Source: Maribacter hydrothermalis (GTDB lineage: Bacteria > Bacteroidota > Bacteroidia > Flavobacteriales > Flavobacteriaceae). From it: a stretch of 64,000 nucleotides of DNA. The DNA lies in NCBI RefSeq assembly GCF_001913155.1, contig NZ_CP018760.1, positions 3,658,001 to 3,722,000 on the forward strand. The letters are read 5' to 3'. The notes beneath the pieces were generated by a model that ran no database searches, was not told the origin of the DNA, and saw only the letters and a program-made list of their open reading frames with translations. The position numbers and the translations under genes are program-made. Shown one piece after another: positions 37,355 through 45,033 of the stretch (the first letter of the stretch is position 1; every line of letters starts with the position of its first letter).

Positions 37355-37386
37355 AAAAAAAGCGGTCATATAGACCGCTTTAATTT
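37355..37386. terminator. bidirectional terminator between tsaC and the OmpA lipoprotein gene
   Basis: An A run and AGCGGTC (37361-37367) pair with GACCGCT (37373-37379) followed by T-rich sequence, with a five-base loop. The symmetrical A/T flanks serve both converging genes. Confidence 0.8.
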
Positions 37387-37406
37387 TATAAAATAATTGA
37401 ATACTA

Positions 37407-38261
37407 TTATTTGTTGATAGAAGGATCTTTCATTCCTTCTTCAATCATACTATAGAATTGATCAATTTTTGGAAGAACAACAATACGAGTTCTTCTATTT
37501 TTAGATTTTTCAGTTGAAGAAACAGGTATATATTCTGATCTACCAGCAGCGGTCATACGCTTAGGATCAACATTGAAATCATTTTGTAAAATACGCACAA
37601 CCGCAGTAGCACGTTTAACACTTAAATCCCAGTTGTCCAGCAATGATCCATTTCCTCTGTAAGGTACGTTATCTGTATGGCCTTCAACCATAAATTCAAA
37701 ATCTGGTTTGTTGTTAACTACTTTTGCCACTTTACCTAAAACCTCTTTAGCTCTACTAGTTACATTATAGCTACCACTGCTAAATAATAATTTATCAGAA
37801 ATAGATACGAATACAACACCTTTTTCAACACTGATTTCGATATCCTCGTCATCCAAGTTTCCTAAAACACCTTTTAAGCTTTGTACTAAAGATAAGTTCA
37901 CAGAATCTCTTCGTGTTATAGCGTCATTTAACTTACGAATAGTTAGATCTTTTTCTTGTAAACTTTCTAAAGATTTTTCTAAGTTCTCAGCTCCTTTGGT
38001 GGTCAAAGTAGTTAAGTTGCCCATATTATTTATCAAATCTTGATTGTTCGCTTTTAAGAAAGCATTTTGATCTTCCAAAGTCTGTAATCTAGAAGAAGCT
38101 GTCGCTTTTTCCTCTAAACAGTCATTTAATTTAACTGTAGCAGAATTTAATAAATCTTGTGCCGTTTTGTGTTTTGCCTCAAGGTCGGCATATTTCTTCG
38201 ATGAAACACACGAAGACAATAAAAGCGTTACTCCAAGACATCCTAATAATACTTTTTTCAT
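37407..38261 (-). CDS. OmpA family peptidoglycan-binding lipoprotein
   Basis: The 284-residue protein has a lipobox LSSC near residue 18, a coiled coil (residues about 25-125) and a C-terminal OmpA domain with the peptidoglycan-binding motif EGHTDNVPYRG and LSVKRATAVVRIL, in which Asp and Arg are the usual diaminopimelate contacts. It anchors the outer membrane to the cell wall. A perfect -7-like TAATTTTG (plus 38320-38327) lies upstream on its strand, although without a -33 box at the right spacing. The degenerate paralogue is at 29547-30317. Confidence 0.9.
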   Translation of the reverse strand: MKKVLLGCLGVTLLLSSCVSSKKYADLEAKHKTAQDLLNSATVKLNDCLEEKATASSRLQTLEDQNAFLKANNQDLINNMGNLTTLTTKGAENLEKSLESLQEKDLTIRKLNDAITRRDSVNLSLVQSLKGVLGNLDDEDIEISVEKGVVFVSISDKLLFSSGSYNVTSRAKEVLGKVAKVVNNKPDFEFMVEGHTDNVPYRGNGSLLDNWDLSVKRATAVVRILQNDFNVDPKRMTAAGRSEYIPVSSTEKSKNRRTRIVVLPKIDQFYSMIEEGMKDPSINK

Positions 38262-38360
38262 AATTTAAATCTATTATACTAATTTAGTTATTTACTTCAA
38301 TTTCGCATTTTAGCGACTTCAAAATTATAGAATTACAAAGTCACTTATATGTCACGTTAG

Positions 38361-39362
38361 TTAATCTTTTACTAAAATGTTAAAATTGCTTATTCTATTT
38401 ACGAAGTAAGACCATACAATGGACTTCGTAGCGTAATATTTTCTAATAAATTGAGTTTTTTCTCGCTTTTTATACATTTTTCTAAATTGTCTGTAAAAGC
38501 TTAGGTGAGCTCTAAAAATAGCGAAAAAGTGCTTAAATCTTAACTGAAAAAGAAAACGTATTGCTGCAATACCATCTAATAGTAATCTAAGGAAGATAAT
38601 GGTAAAGGCTTTTCTTCTAGGAAGATTTTTGGTTATTGAAAATAATGAGTTCCTAAAATTTAAATAGGTTTTTTTTGGATTCATATTACTCAGAGTAGAC
38701 CCTCCCAAATGGTATACGGTAGAGGTTCCTACATACATTATCTTATACCCGTGATTTTTTGCACGCCAGCAAAAATCTACTTCTTCTTGATGGGCAAAAT
38801 AGTCAGAATCAAAACCATTTAGTTCTTCGAATACATTTTTCTTAACGAACATACATGCGCCTGTAGCCCAAAATATTTCTTTAATATCATTATACTGCCC
38901 ATTATCACGTTCTAAAGTTTGAAAAACCCTTCCTCTACAGAACGGATATCCTAATTGATCAATGAATCCACCTGCTGCTCCGGCATACTCAAAATGGTCT
39001 TTTTTAAGTAGGTCCAAAATTTTAGGTTGTATAATTGCGGCATCGGGTATCCTATTAAAGGCTTCAATGATGGGGACCAGCCAATTGGACGTAACTTTAA
39101 CATCTGAATTTAATAAGCAAAATATATCAGCATCTACGTTGACCAAAGCATCGTTATAACCTTTGGCAAATCCACCGTTCTCCGTATTTTTAATAATTTT
39201 AACTGATGGATGATTTTTGGTTATATAATCAATAGAACTGTCCGTTGAGGCATTATCGGCTACATATATATCTGCATCAACAGAATATTTAACAACATAA
39301 GGCAAGTATCTTTCTAAAAGTACTTCACCATTCCAATTTAATATGACGACGGCTATCTTCAA
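38361..39362 (-). CDS. family 2 glycosyltransferase, membrane-associated
   Basis: The 333-residue GT-A enzyme starts with VVILNWNGEVLLERYLP. It carries YVADNASTDSS, the metal-binding CLLNSDVKV, ATGACMFVKKNVFEELNGFD and the acceptor-side HQEEVDFCWRAKNHG. The C-terminal part has a hydrophobic stretch (FTIIFLRLLLDGIAAIRFLF) likely lying on the membrane. It resembles rhamnosyl- or similar surface-polysaccharide transferases; donor and acceptor are unknown. No other glycan genes are close by, so its polymer cannot be inferred. Confidence 0.88.
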   Translation of the reverse strand: MKIAVVILNWNGEVLLERYLPYVVKYSVDADIYVADNASTDSSIDYITKNHPSVKIIKNTENGGFAKGYNDALVNVDADIFCLLNSDVKVTSNWLVPIIEAFNRIPDAAIIQPKILDLLKKDHFEYAGAAGGFIDQLGYPFCRGRVFQTLERDNGQYNDIKEIFWATGACMFVKKNVFEELNGFDSDYFAHQEEVDFCWRAKNHGYKIMYVGTSTVYHLGGSTLSNMNPKKTYLNFRNSLFSITKNLPRRKAFTIIFLRLLLDGIAAIRFLFQLRFKHFFAIFRAHLSFYRQFRKMYKKREKTQFIRKYYATKSIVWSYFVNRISNFNILVKD

Positions 39363-39374
39363 AACGATCGCAAA

Positions 39375-39821
39375 TTAACGGCTAAAATCAGGAATTTCTT
39401 GCATAAATTCATATTTTTCCGCGACTAGGTCCGTTTTACAATAAAAATGGGAAAGCCCATTGGTCACCATTAAATAATTTGCATTTAACTTAAAATTATA
39501 CTGGGCTATTTGGTCAAAAGTACTTTGACTTATTGTTACGGAAGGTGCTTTGCACTCCACGAGAATATCTAATTCCCCATCTGGTTTAAAAACTACTATG
39601 TCATATCTTTTCTTTAAACCGTTTAACGTTATTTGTTTTTCTACATTAATATGGCTTAAAGGATACCCTTTATCTTCTATAAGAAATTGAACTGCATGTT
39701 GCCTTACCCATTCCTCTGGAGTAAGAACCACAAACTTTTTACGTATATCGTCAAAAATTAAGGTTCTATTTTCGTTATTTTTGACCCTGAAAGTGTAGTT
39801 AGGAAAATTTAGTGGCTGCAT
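39375..39821 (-). CDS. orphan HsdR N-terminal nuclease-like protein
   Basis: The 148-residue protein matches the type I restriction R-subunit N-terminal domain in a stand-alone form. PD-(D/E)xK-like residues are visible: Glu in PEEWVRQH, Asp in KRYDIVVF and the E-x-K in LVECKAP near residue 100. No helicase domain, HsdM or HsdS is nearby, so it is not part of a restriction system. It begins 26 bases from holA on the opposite strand, an arrangement that may reflect DNA maintenance. Substrate and activity are unknown. Confidence 0.78.
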   Translation of the reverse strand: MQPLNFPNYTFRVKNNENRTLIFDDIRKKFVVLTPEEWVRQHAVQFLIEDKGYPLSHINVEKQITLNGLKKRYDIVVFKPDGELDILVECKAPSVTISQSTFDQIAQYNFKLNANYLMVTNGLSHFYCKTDLVAEKYEFMQEIPDFSR

Positions 39822-39847
39822 TGCACAAAGTTGATGAATTTTATTGA

Positions 39848-40849
39848 ATGGATGAAGCTGTACAAATAGTCAATACAATTAAGAAAGGGCAAATTAGCCC
39901 AATCTATTTTCTTTATGGTGAAGAAGCTTATTTTATTGATAAGATTTCTGATTTTATTGCAAAGAATATATTGACTGAAGAAGAGAAGGGTTTTAACCAA
40001 ATGGTGCTGTATGGTAAAGATGTTACAATAGAAGATATTGTCGGAAATGCTAAACGTTACCCGATGATGGCAGAAAAACAAGTTGTTATCGTAAAAGAAG
40101 CCCAACACTTATCTAGAACTATTGAAAATTTGTGCGCTTATGCAGATAATCCGCAACAGACTACTGTACTTGTAATCTGTTATAAGTATAAGAAGCTAGA
40201 CAAGCGTAAAAAGCTTCATAAAATAGTAAAGAAGAACGGAGTAATTTTTGAAAGTAAAAAGCTTTATGAAAATCAAGTAAGTGATTGGCTTAGAAAACAT
40301 TTACTGGCAAGAGGGTATTCAATTTCTCACAAAGCTTCTTTGCTTTTGGTTGAATATTTAGGTACGGATTTAAGTAAAATAAGTAAAGAGTTAGATAAAT
40401 TAAAGCTTGCGCTACCCCAACAGACCGAAATTACACCGCAGCATATAGAGGAGCATATAGGTATCAGTAAAGATTACAATAACTTTGAGTTAAAAAGGGC
40501 AATTGGTGAAAAAGATATTGTTAAGGCTACAAAAATTATAAATTATTTTGCGCAAAATCCAAAAGACAACCCATTTATTTTAACGGTTACCTTATTACAT
40601 AGTTTTTTTACGCAATTATTGCAGTACCATGGTTTAAGCGACCATTCTCCTAAAAATGTGGCCAGCGCATTACGTATTAATCCATATTTTGTAAATGAAG
40701 TACAAACGGCTGCCAGAAATTATCCTATGAAAAAAGTAAGTGGAATTATATCTAGCTTACGCGAAATGGATTTAAAAGGAAAAGGTGTTGGCGCAGTTGC
40801 TATGAGTGATGCCGATTTACTTAAAGAACTACTTTATAAAATAGTTTAA
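39848..40849 (+). CDS. holA: DNA polymerase III subunit delta
   Basis: The 333-residue clamp-loader subunit opens the beta sliding clamp. The N-terminal AAA+-like region contains ISPIYFLYGEEAYFIDKI and YADNPQQTTVLVICYKYKKLDKRKK. The middle helical lid and C-terminal collar include LGTDLSKISKELDKL, KDYNNFELKRAIGEKD and ALRINPYFVNEVQTAARNY (as INPYFVNEVQ). Length is normal. It ends three bases before the convergent DoxX gene, leaving no room for an intrinsic terminator. Confidence 0.9.
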   Translation: MDEAVQIVNTIKKGQISPIYFLYGEEAYFIDKISDFIAKNILTEEEKGFNQMVLYGKDVTIEDIVGNAKRYPMMAEKQVVIVKEAQHLSRTIENLCAYADNPQQTTVLVICYKYKKLDKRKKLHKIVKKNGVIFESKKLYENQVSDWLRKHLLARGYSISHKASLLLVEYLGTDLSKISKELDKLKLALPQQTEITPQHIEEHIGISKDYNNFELKRAIGEKDIVKATKIINYFAQNPKDNPFILTVTLLHSFFTQLLQYHGLSDHSPKNVASALRINPYFVNEVQTAARNYPMKKVSGIISSLREMDLKGKGVGAVAMSDADLLKELLYKIV

Positions 40850-40852
40850 GTT

Positions 40853-41230
40853 TTATTTTCTATCAACACTAAACTTCCCTGGGCCAACCAAAATTATAGT
40901 AATAAAAGAGACTAAATAAAGAAGTGCTTTTTCTTTAGTTCCAAAATCATCGGCACCATGTGCTATAAATGCCGCAACGGCCATTGTTATTGCTGTTGGT
41001 ATTGCAGATAATCTAGTTTTAAATCCAATAATTACTAAAATTGGACAAATAAACTCTCCAATAACTGCTAAAAATAGAGAGGGTGTAGCTCCAATACCAA
41101 TTGGGTCACCAAATTGGAAATCTCCGGATATTAATTTTTGAAATTTAGGTAGACCATGTGTCAACATCATTCCAGATATGGCTATTCTAAAAAAAACTAA
41201 ACCAATATCTTTTAAAAGGGGGCTCTTCAT
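40853..41230 (-). CDS. DoxX family membrane protein
   Basis: The 125-residue protein has about four hydrophobic helices (LVFFRIAISGMMLTHGLPKF, SLFLAVIGEFICPILVIIG, LSAIPTAITMAVAAFIAHG, LLYLVSFITIILVG). HGLPKF and GEFICPILVIIGFKTR are typical of the DoxX/SURF4-like quinol-oxidase-associated group. No redox centre is seen and the function is unproven. It lies just downstream of a decayed aminotransferase on the same strand. Confidence 0.85.
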   Translation of the reverse strand: MKSPLLKDIGLVFFRIAISGMMLTHGLPKFQKLISGDFQFGDPIGIGATPSLFLAVIGEFICPILVIIGFKTRLSAIPTAITMAVAAFIAHGADDFGTKEKALLYLVSFITIILVGPGKFSVDRK

Positions 41231-41256
41231 GTATTCTTTTATTTGACCTAAAAGTA

Positions 41257-41475
41257 TTAATTTTTTTTTGTCTTTATCAAAATATTATCAAGTTCTTCAA
41301 GTAGTGTATTTGCATTTTCTTTACTAAAATATAGAGGTGGCTTAATTTTTAGCTCATTATCATGCGGACCATCGATTCTAATTAATATAAATTTTGACCG
41401 AATTTTATTTTTATTCATTGCCGTTAAGTCTGTGGCTGGCTTTTCGTCTTTAGTTACTATTTCAACTCCTAGGAA
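41257..41475 (-). pseudogene. remnant of a class III PLP aminotransferase (C-terminus)
   Basis: The minus strand encodes about 72 residues in one frame, stop at 41257-41259, with the recognisable pieces FLGVEIVTKDEKPATDLTA, RSKFILIRIDGPHDNELKIK and PPLYFSKENANTLLEEL. This is the C-terminal end of class III aminotransferases, including those fused to aminoglycoside-phosphotransferase-like domains in Flavobacteriia. Upstream the frame is closed by TAA at 41479-41481 and no catalytic-lysine region can be found, so most of the gene is gone. Confidence 0.72.
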
Positions 41476-41645
41476 ATTTTAGCAAGAGATAGTCCATACG
41501 ATTTTATTAAAGAATTACTATGAACTAATTCCGCTAAAAATATTCATGAAACAGATGTGAGCAAGCGAAAAATATTTTAATCAATTATTAAGTTTAACAT
41601 TACAGAATTTGTTGAGATTATTTCTGAACATGTAATATTATCCTT

Positions 41646-41849
41646 TTATAATGCTAATAACATCTCGTTTTTAGCACAAATTAGTTCTAAAACTTCTGTA
41701 GAATTTGGATAGCCTTTAAATAGATAAATATAAGTTAGTGTTTCAATTCTAAAGTTTATACTATCATACCCTTCTAGTTTAATTATTATAGTGCTGTTGA
41801 TGTCGTTGTTCTTTTTTAAAATAGAAACTAAATGACATTCTTCTTACAT
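41646..41849 (-). pseudogene. possible broken small gene
   Basis: A minus-strand frame of 66 codons (containing ILKKNNDINSTIIIKLEGYD and a C-terminus ICAKNEMLLAL) is closed by TAA at 41646-41648. It has no normal start; the in-frame ATG at 41847-41849 is followed at once by TAA. I do not recognise the family. Together with the aminotransferase remnant it suggests gene decay across 41231-42000. A short 8-bp hairpin (41884-41891/41901-41908) follows. Confidence 0.3.
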
Positions 41850-41960
41850 GGGCTAAGTGTATAAATTTAAAAGTTTACCAGTAACTGATTATTAGTGTTT
41901 TAATCAGTGGTTGATATTGTTTTGTACTATCTTTAAATGTTATATTTACTCGATAACCGT

Positions 41961-42042
41961 GATTTAAATGCTCCGACGCATGCGTCGAAATATTAACTAA
42001 ATTTTCAATTTAATGCCTTGTGGACTTGCCCCGAGGTTGTTT
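41961..42042 (+). repeat. interspersed repeat, copy 1 (before the M16 peptidase gene)
   Basis: It starts GATTTAAATGCTCCGA, contains the perfect 14-base palindrome CGACGCATGCGTCG (41974-41987) and ends TAATGCCTTGTGGACTTGCCC (from 42011), then CGAGGTTGTTTG. The beginning and end match the repeat at 44872-44979, with 18 of 21 bases identical in the end block. The palindromic middle differs between copies, as in hairpin-bearing dispersed repeats. Confidence 0.6.
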
Positions 42043-42066
42043 GTTAAAAACAAAATACTATTCATC

Positions 42067-44847
42067 ATGAAAAAAACAATCCTTTTTATTATGCTTACCA
42101 TTTTCATTGTAGGTATACAAAATGCACAAGACTTTGAATTTAAATCTGACCAGATAGATTTAAAATATGAGCGCTTTGTATTACCTAATGGTTTAACGCT
42201 GCTTGTACATGAAGATCATAAAGCACCAATTGCAGCGGTCAATGTCTGGTACCATGTAGGATCCAAAAACGAAAAGCCAGGTAAAAGTGGATTCGCGCAT
42301 CTTTTTGAACATTTAATGTTTAACGGTAGTGAAAATTTTAACGACGATTATTTTCAGGCATTAGAGCGTATAGGTGGTACTGATTTAAATGGCACAACAA
42401 ATTCTGACCGTACAAATTATTTTCAAAATGTTCCTATTTCTGCTCTTGACCAAGTACTATTCTTAGAATCAGATAGAATGGGTCATTTGTTGGGCGCTAT
42501 TGATCAAGCCAAATTAGATGAACAACGCGGTGTTGTCCAAAATGAAAAAAGACAAGGTGAAAATCAACCTTATGGTAAACAATGGGATTTATTGACGAAT
42601 GCTATGTACCCTAAAGGGCACCCATATTCTTGGACTGTTATTGGTGAAATGGAAGACTTGAACGCTGCATCTTTAGAAGATGTACAAGAATGGTTTAAGG
42701 TTTACTATGGTACAGCAAATGCGGTGGTAGCGGTTGCCGGTGATGTAAACCCTCAAGAAGTGTATAAAAAAGTTTTGGCTTATTTTGGAGATATTCCGGC
42801 AGGACCAACAATTGCTAGACAAGAAGTAAATATACCAACGAAGACTACAGATACCTATCAAGTTTATGAAGATAGAGTACCAGAAGCGCGTATATTGTTT
42901 AGTTGGAACACGCCAGAATTTGGAAATAAAGAGGATATTCATTTCGATTTAATATCTTCAATTCTTACGAGTGGTAAAAACTCCCGACTATATAAGAGGC
43001 TAGTATACGATGAGCAATTGGCAAGTTCTGTTGTATCATTCCAAGCTTCTAATGAAATTGCCAGTGAGTTTGTAACATGGGCCAATGTTAAGCCTGGTGG
43101 TGATGTTGCCAAAGTGCAACAAATCATGGAAGAAGAACTGGCTAAATTGATAAAGGACGGGCCTACTGAAAATGAACTGAAAAGAGTTAAAGCCGCATAT
43201 TTTTCGGGATTTATTAAGGGGCTGGAACGTATTGGAGGATTTGGTGGAGTGTCAGATATTTTAGCTTCTAATGAAACCTATTTCGGTGATGCCTCATACT
43301 ATAAAACTGTTTTGAAATACGTAGAAAATTCAACCGTTTTAGATGTGCAGAATACGGCAAAAAAATGGCTTAGCAATGGAAAACACATATTGCTTTGTAA
43401 GCCTTTTCCAGAATATTCAATTACAGAAAGTACTATTGATAGAACAAAGTTGCCAGTAATAGGTGAAGCTAAAAGTTCAAAATTCCCAGAACTACAAAGA
43501 GATAAATTATCTAACGGAATGAACATAGTTTTGGCAAAAAGAACAGGAGTGCCAACCGTAGTAATGAATTTAATGTTTAATGCAGGTTATAAAACTGATT
43601 TTCTTTCGAGCCCAGGCACGGCTGAATTGTCAATGGATTTATTAGATGAGGGAACCAAAGAATTAAATTCTCTTCAAATTAATGAAAAGTTACAATTATT
43701 GGGGGCTAGCCTTTATAGTTATTCTAGCCAAGATAATTCTAATGTTTATTTAAATACATTGAAACCTAGTTTAGATGCGAGTATAGATTTATTTGCCGAT
43801 GTGGTTTTAAATCCAGCTTTTCCCGACAAGGAATTTGAACGATTGAAGGATGACCAACTTAATACAATTCAACAAGAAAAATCAGAACCTATTTCAATGG
43901 CCCTTAGGGTCATGAATAAATATCTTTATGGTGAAGGACACCCTTATAGTAATCCTTACACAGGTACAGGGTATACCGAATCGGTTTCCAAATTAACAAA
44001 AACAGATGTTGAAAATTTTTATTCAACTTGGATCAGACCTAATAATGCCACCCTGATTGTAACGGGTGATTTAGATATGCAGGAGTTGAAATCGAAATTA
44101 GAAAAGTCTTTTGGGAAATGGAAAAAGGGAGATATACCTACAATTACATTTCCTACACCAAAAGTAAATTCTAAGAATACACTTTATTTAATGGACCGCC
44201 CTGAATCTGAGCAGTCTGTTATACTAGCCGGTCACCTTACTGAAAAGTATGGCGATGTTTCTCAAATTGCTTTAGAACAAATGGTAAGTGTTTTAGGGGG
44301 TGATTTTACTTCTAGAATTAATATGAATCTTCGTGAAGACAAGCATTGGGCATATGGGGCAAGTGGTTTTGTAATGGGCGCAAAGGCAGAAAGACCATTT
44401 ATTATGTACGCACCTGTACAAACCAATAAATCTGCAGAGTCTGTAACGGAACTACGTAAAGAAATATCAGAATTTATTTCAACAAGACCCGTAACGCAAG
44501 CGGAATTGGACAAGGTTAAAACGAATCAAATTTTAAGCTTACCAGGACAGTGGGAAACAAATAGTGCCGTAAATCAGTCAATTGTTAATTTAATTCAATA
44601 TGATTTGGCAGATGACTATTATCAAAGCTATGACGCTAATGTTAGAAACCTGTCTTTAAATGAGGTTAGGGAAGTAAGTAAAAAAGTAGTTAAACCTGAA
44701 GCTGTAAATTGGTTTATGGTAGGAGATAGGGCTAAAATTGCCGAAAAACTTGATGGTTTAGGCTTCGATGCAATTATAGAAATTGATGCAGATGGAAATC
44801 CAAAAAAAGCTATACTCCCTATATCGAATTCGGAGATTAAAAATTAA
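42067..44847 (+). CDS. M16 family zinc peptidase, double-domain, secreted
   Basis: The open frame begins at ATG 42013, but that part lies in the repeat. ATG 42067 starts a normal signal peptide (hydrophobic to about residue 20, ending QNAQ), leaving 926 residues. The inverted zinc motif HLFEH is in FAHLFEHLMFNGSENF, with the distal Glu in QRGVVQNEKRQGENQ. The second M16 domain (from about residue 490, MNLMFNAGYKTDFLSSPG) lacks the motif, as expected for the inactive half. It degrades peptides in the periplasm. A copy of the same interspersed repeat flanks it on each side. Confidence 0.9.
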   Translation: MKKTILFIMLTIFIVGIQNAQDFEFKSDQIDLKYERFVLPNGLTLLVHEDHKAPIAAVNVWYHVGSKNEKPGKSGFAHLFEHLMFNGSENFNDDYFQALERIGGTDLNGTTNSDRTNYFQNVPISALDQVLFLESDRMGHLLGAIDQAKLDEQRGVVQNEKRQGENQPYGKQWDLLTNAMYPKGHPYSWTVIGEMEDLNAASLEDVQEWFKVYYGTANAVVAVAGDVNPQEVYKKVLAYFGDIPAGPTIARQEVNIPTKTTDTYQVYEDRVPEARILFSWNTPEFGNKEDIHFDLISSILTSGKNSRLYKRLVYDEQLASSVVSFQASNEIASEFVTWANVKPGGDVAKVQQIMEEELAKLIKDGPTENELKRVKAAYFSGFIKGLERIGGFGGVSDILASNETYFGDASYYKTVLKYVENSTVLDVQNTAKKWLSNGKHILLCKPFPEYSITESTIDRTKLPVIGEAKSSKFPELQRDKLSNGMNIVLAKRTGVPTVVMNLMFNAGYKTDFLSSPGTAELSMDLLDEGTKELNSLQINEKLQLLGASLYSYSSQDNSNVYLNTLKPSLDASIDLFADVVLNPAFPDKEFERLKDDQLNTIQQEKSEPISMALRVMNKYLYGEGHPYSNPYTGTGYTESVSKLTKTDVENFYSTWIRPNNATLIVTGDLDMQELKSKLEKSFGKWKKGDIPTITFPTPKVNSKNTLYLMDRPESEQSVILAGHLTEKYGDVSQIALEQMVSVLGGDFTSRINMNLREDKHWAYGASGFVMGAKAERPFIMYAPVQTNKSAESVTELRKEISEFISTRPVTQAELDKVKTNQILSLPGQWETNSAVNQSIVNLIQYDLADDYYQSYDANVRNLSLNEVREVSKKVVKPEAVNWFMVGDRAKIAEKLDGLGFDAIIEIDADGNPKKAILPISNSEIKN

Positions 44848-44871
44848 TAAATAATTTTATTTAACAATCTA

Positions 44872-44979
44872 GATTTAAATGTTCTGATACCTGCCTTCCA
44901 GTGAGGCAAGCTTGTGTTGAAATTTAGTGTTGAAAGTTATATTAATGCTTTACGGACTTGCCCTATGGTAGTTTACTAG
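44872..44979 (+). repeat. interspersed repeat, copy 2 (after the M16 peptidase gene)
   Basis: It starts GATTTAAATGTTCTGA, has a hairpin TGCCT/AGGCA (44892-44896/44904-44908), and ends TAATGCTTTACGGACTTGCCC (44943-44963), then TATGGTAGTTTA. It corresponds to copy 1 at 41961-42042 in order and orientation. Confidence 0.6.
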
Positions 44980-44982
44980 CAT

Positions 44983-45014
44983 AAAAAAATCCCATTTACT
45001 AATGGGATTTTTTT
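44983..45014. terminator. bidirectional terminator after the M16 gene and the E1 gene
   Basis: AAAAAAATCCCATT (44983-44996) pairs perfectly with AATGGGATTTTTTT (45001-45014) around TACT. The flanks suit both convergent genes. Confidence 0.88.
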
Positions 45015-45033
45015 ATACTTAACTATTTGTGTT

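Noticed and set aside
39375..39821. Possible restriction-modification system
   Set aside because: Only the HsdR N-terminal domain is present; no HsdM, HsdS, helicase or methyltransferase partner lies nearby.
42013..42066. Upstream ATG of the M16 peptidase frame as real start
   Set aside because: It lies in the interspersed repeat and would hide the signal peptide that begins at ATG 42067.
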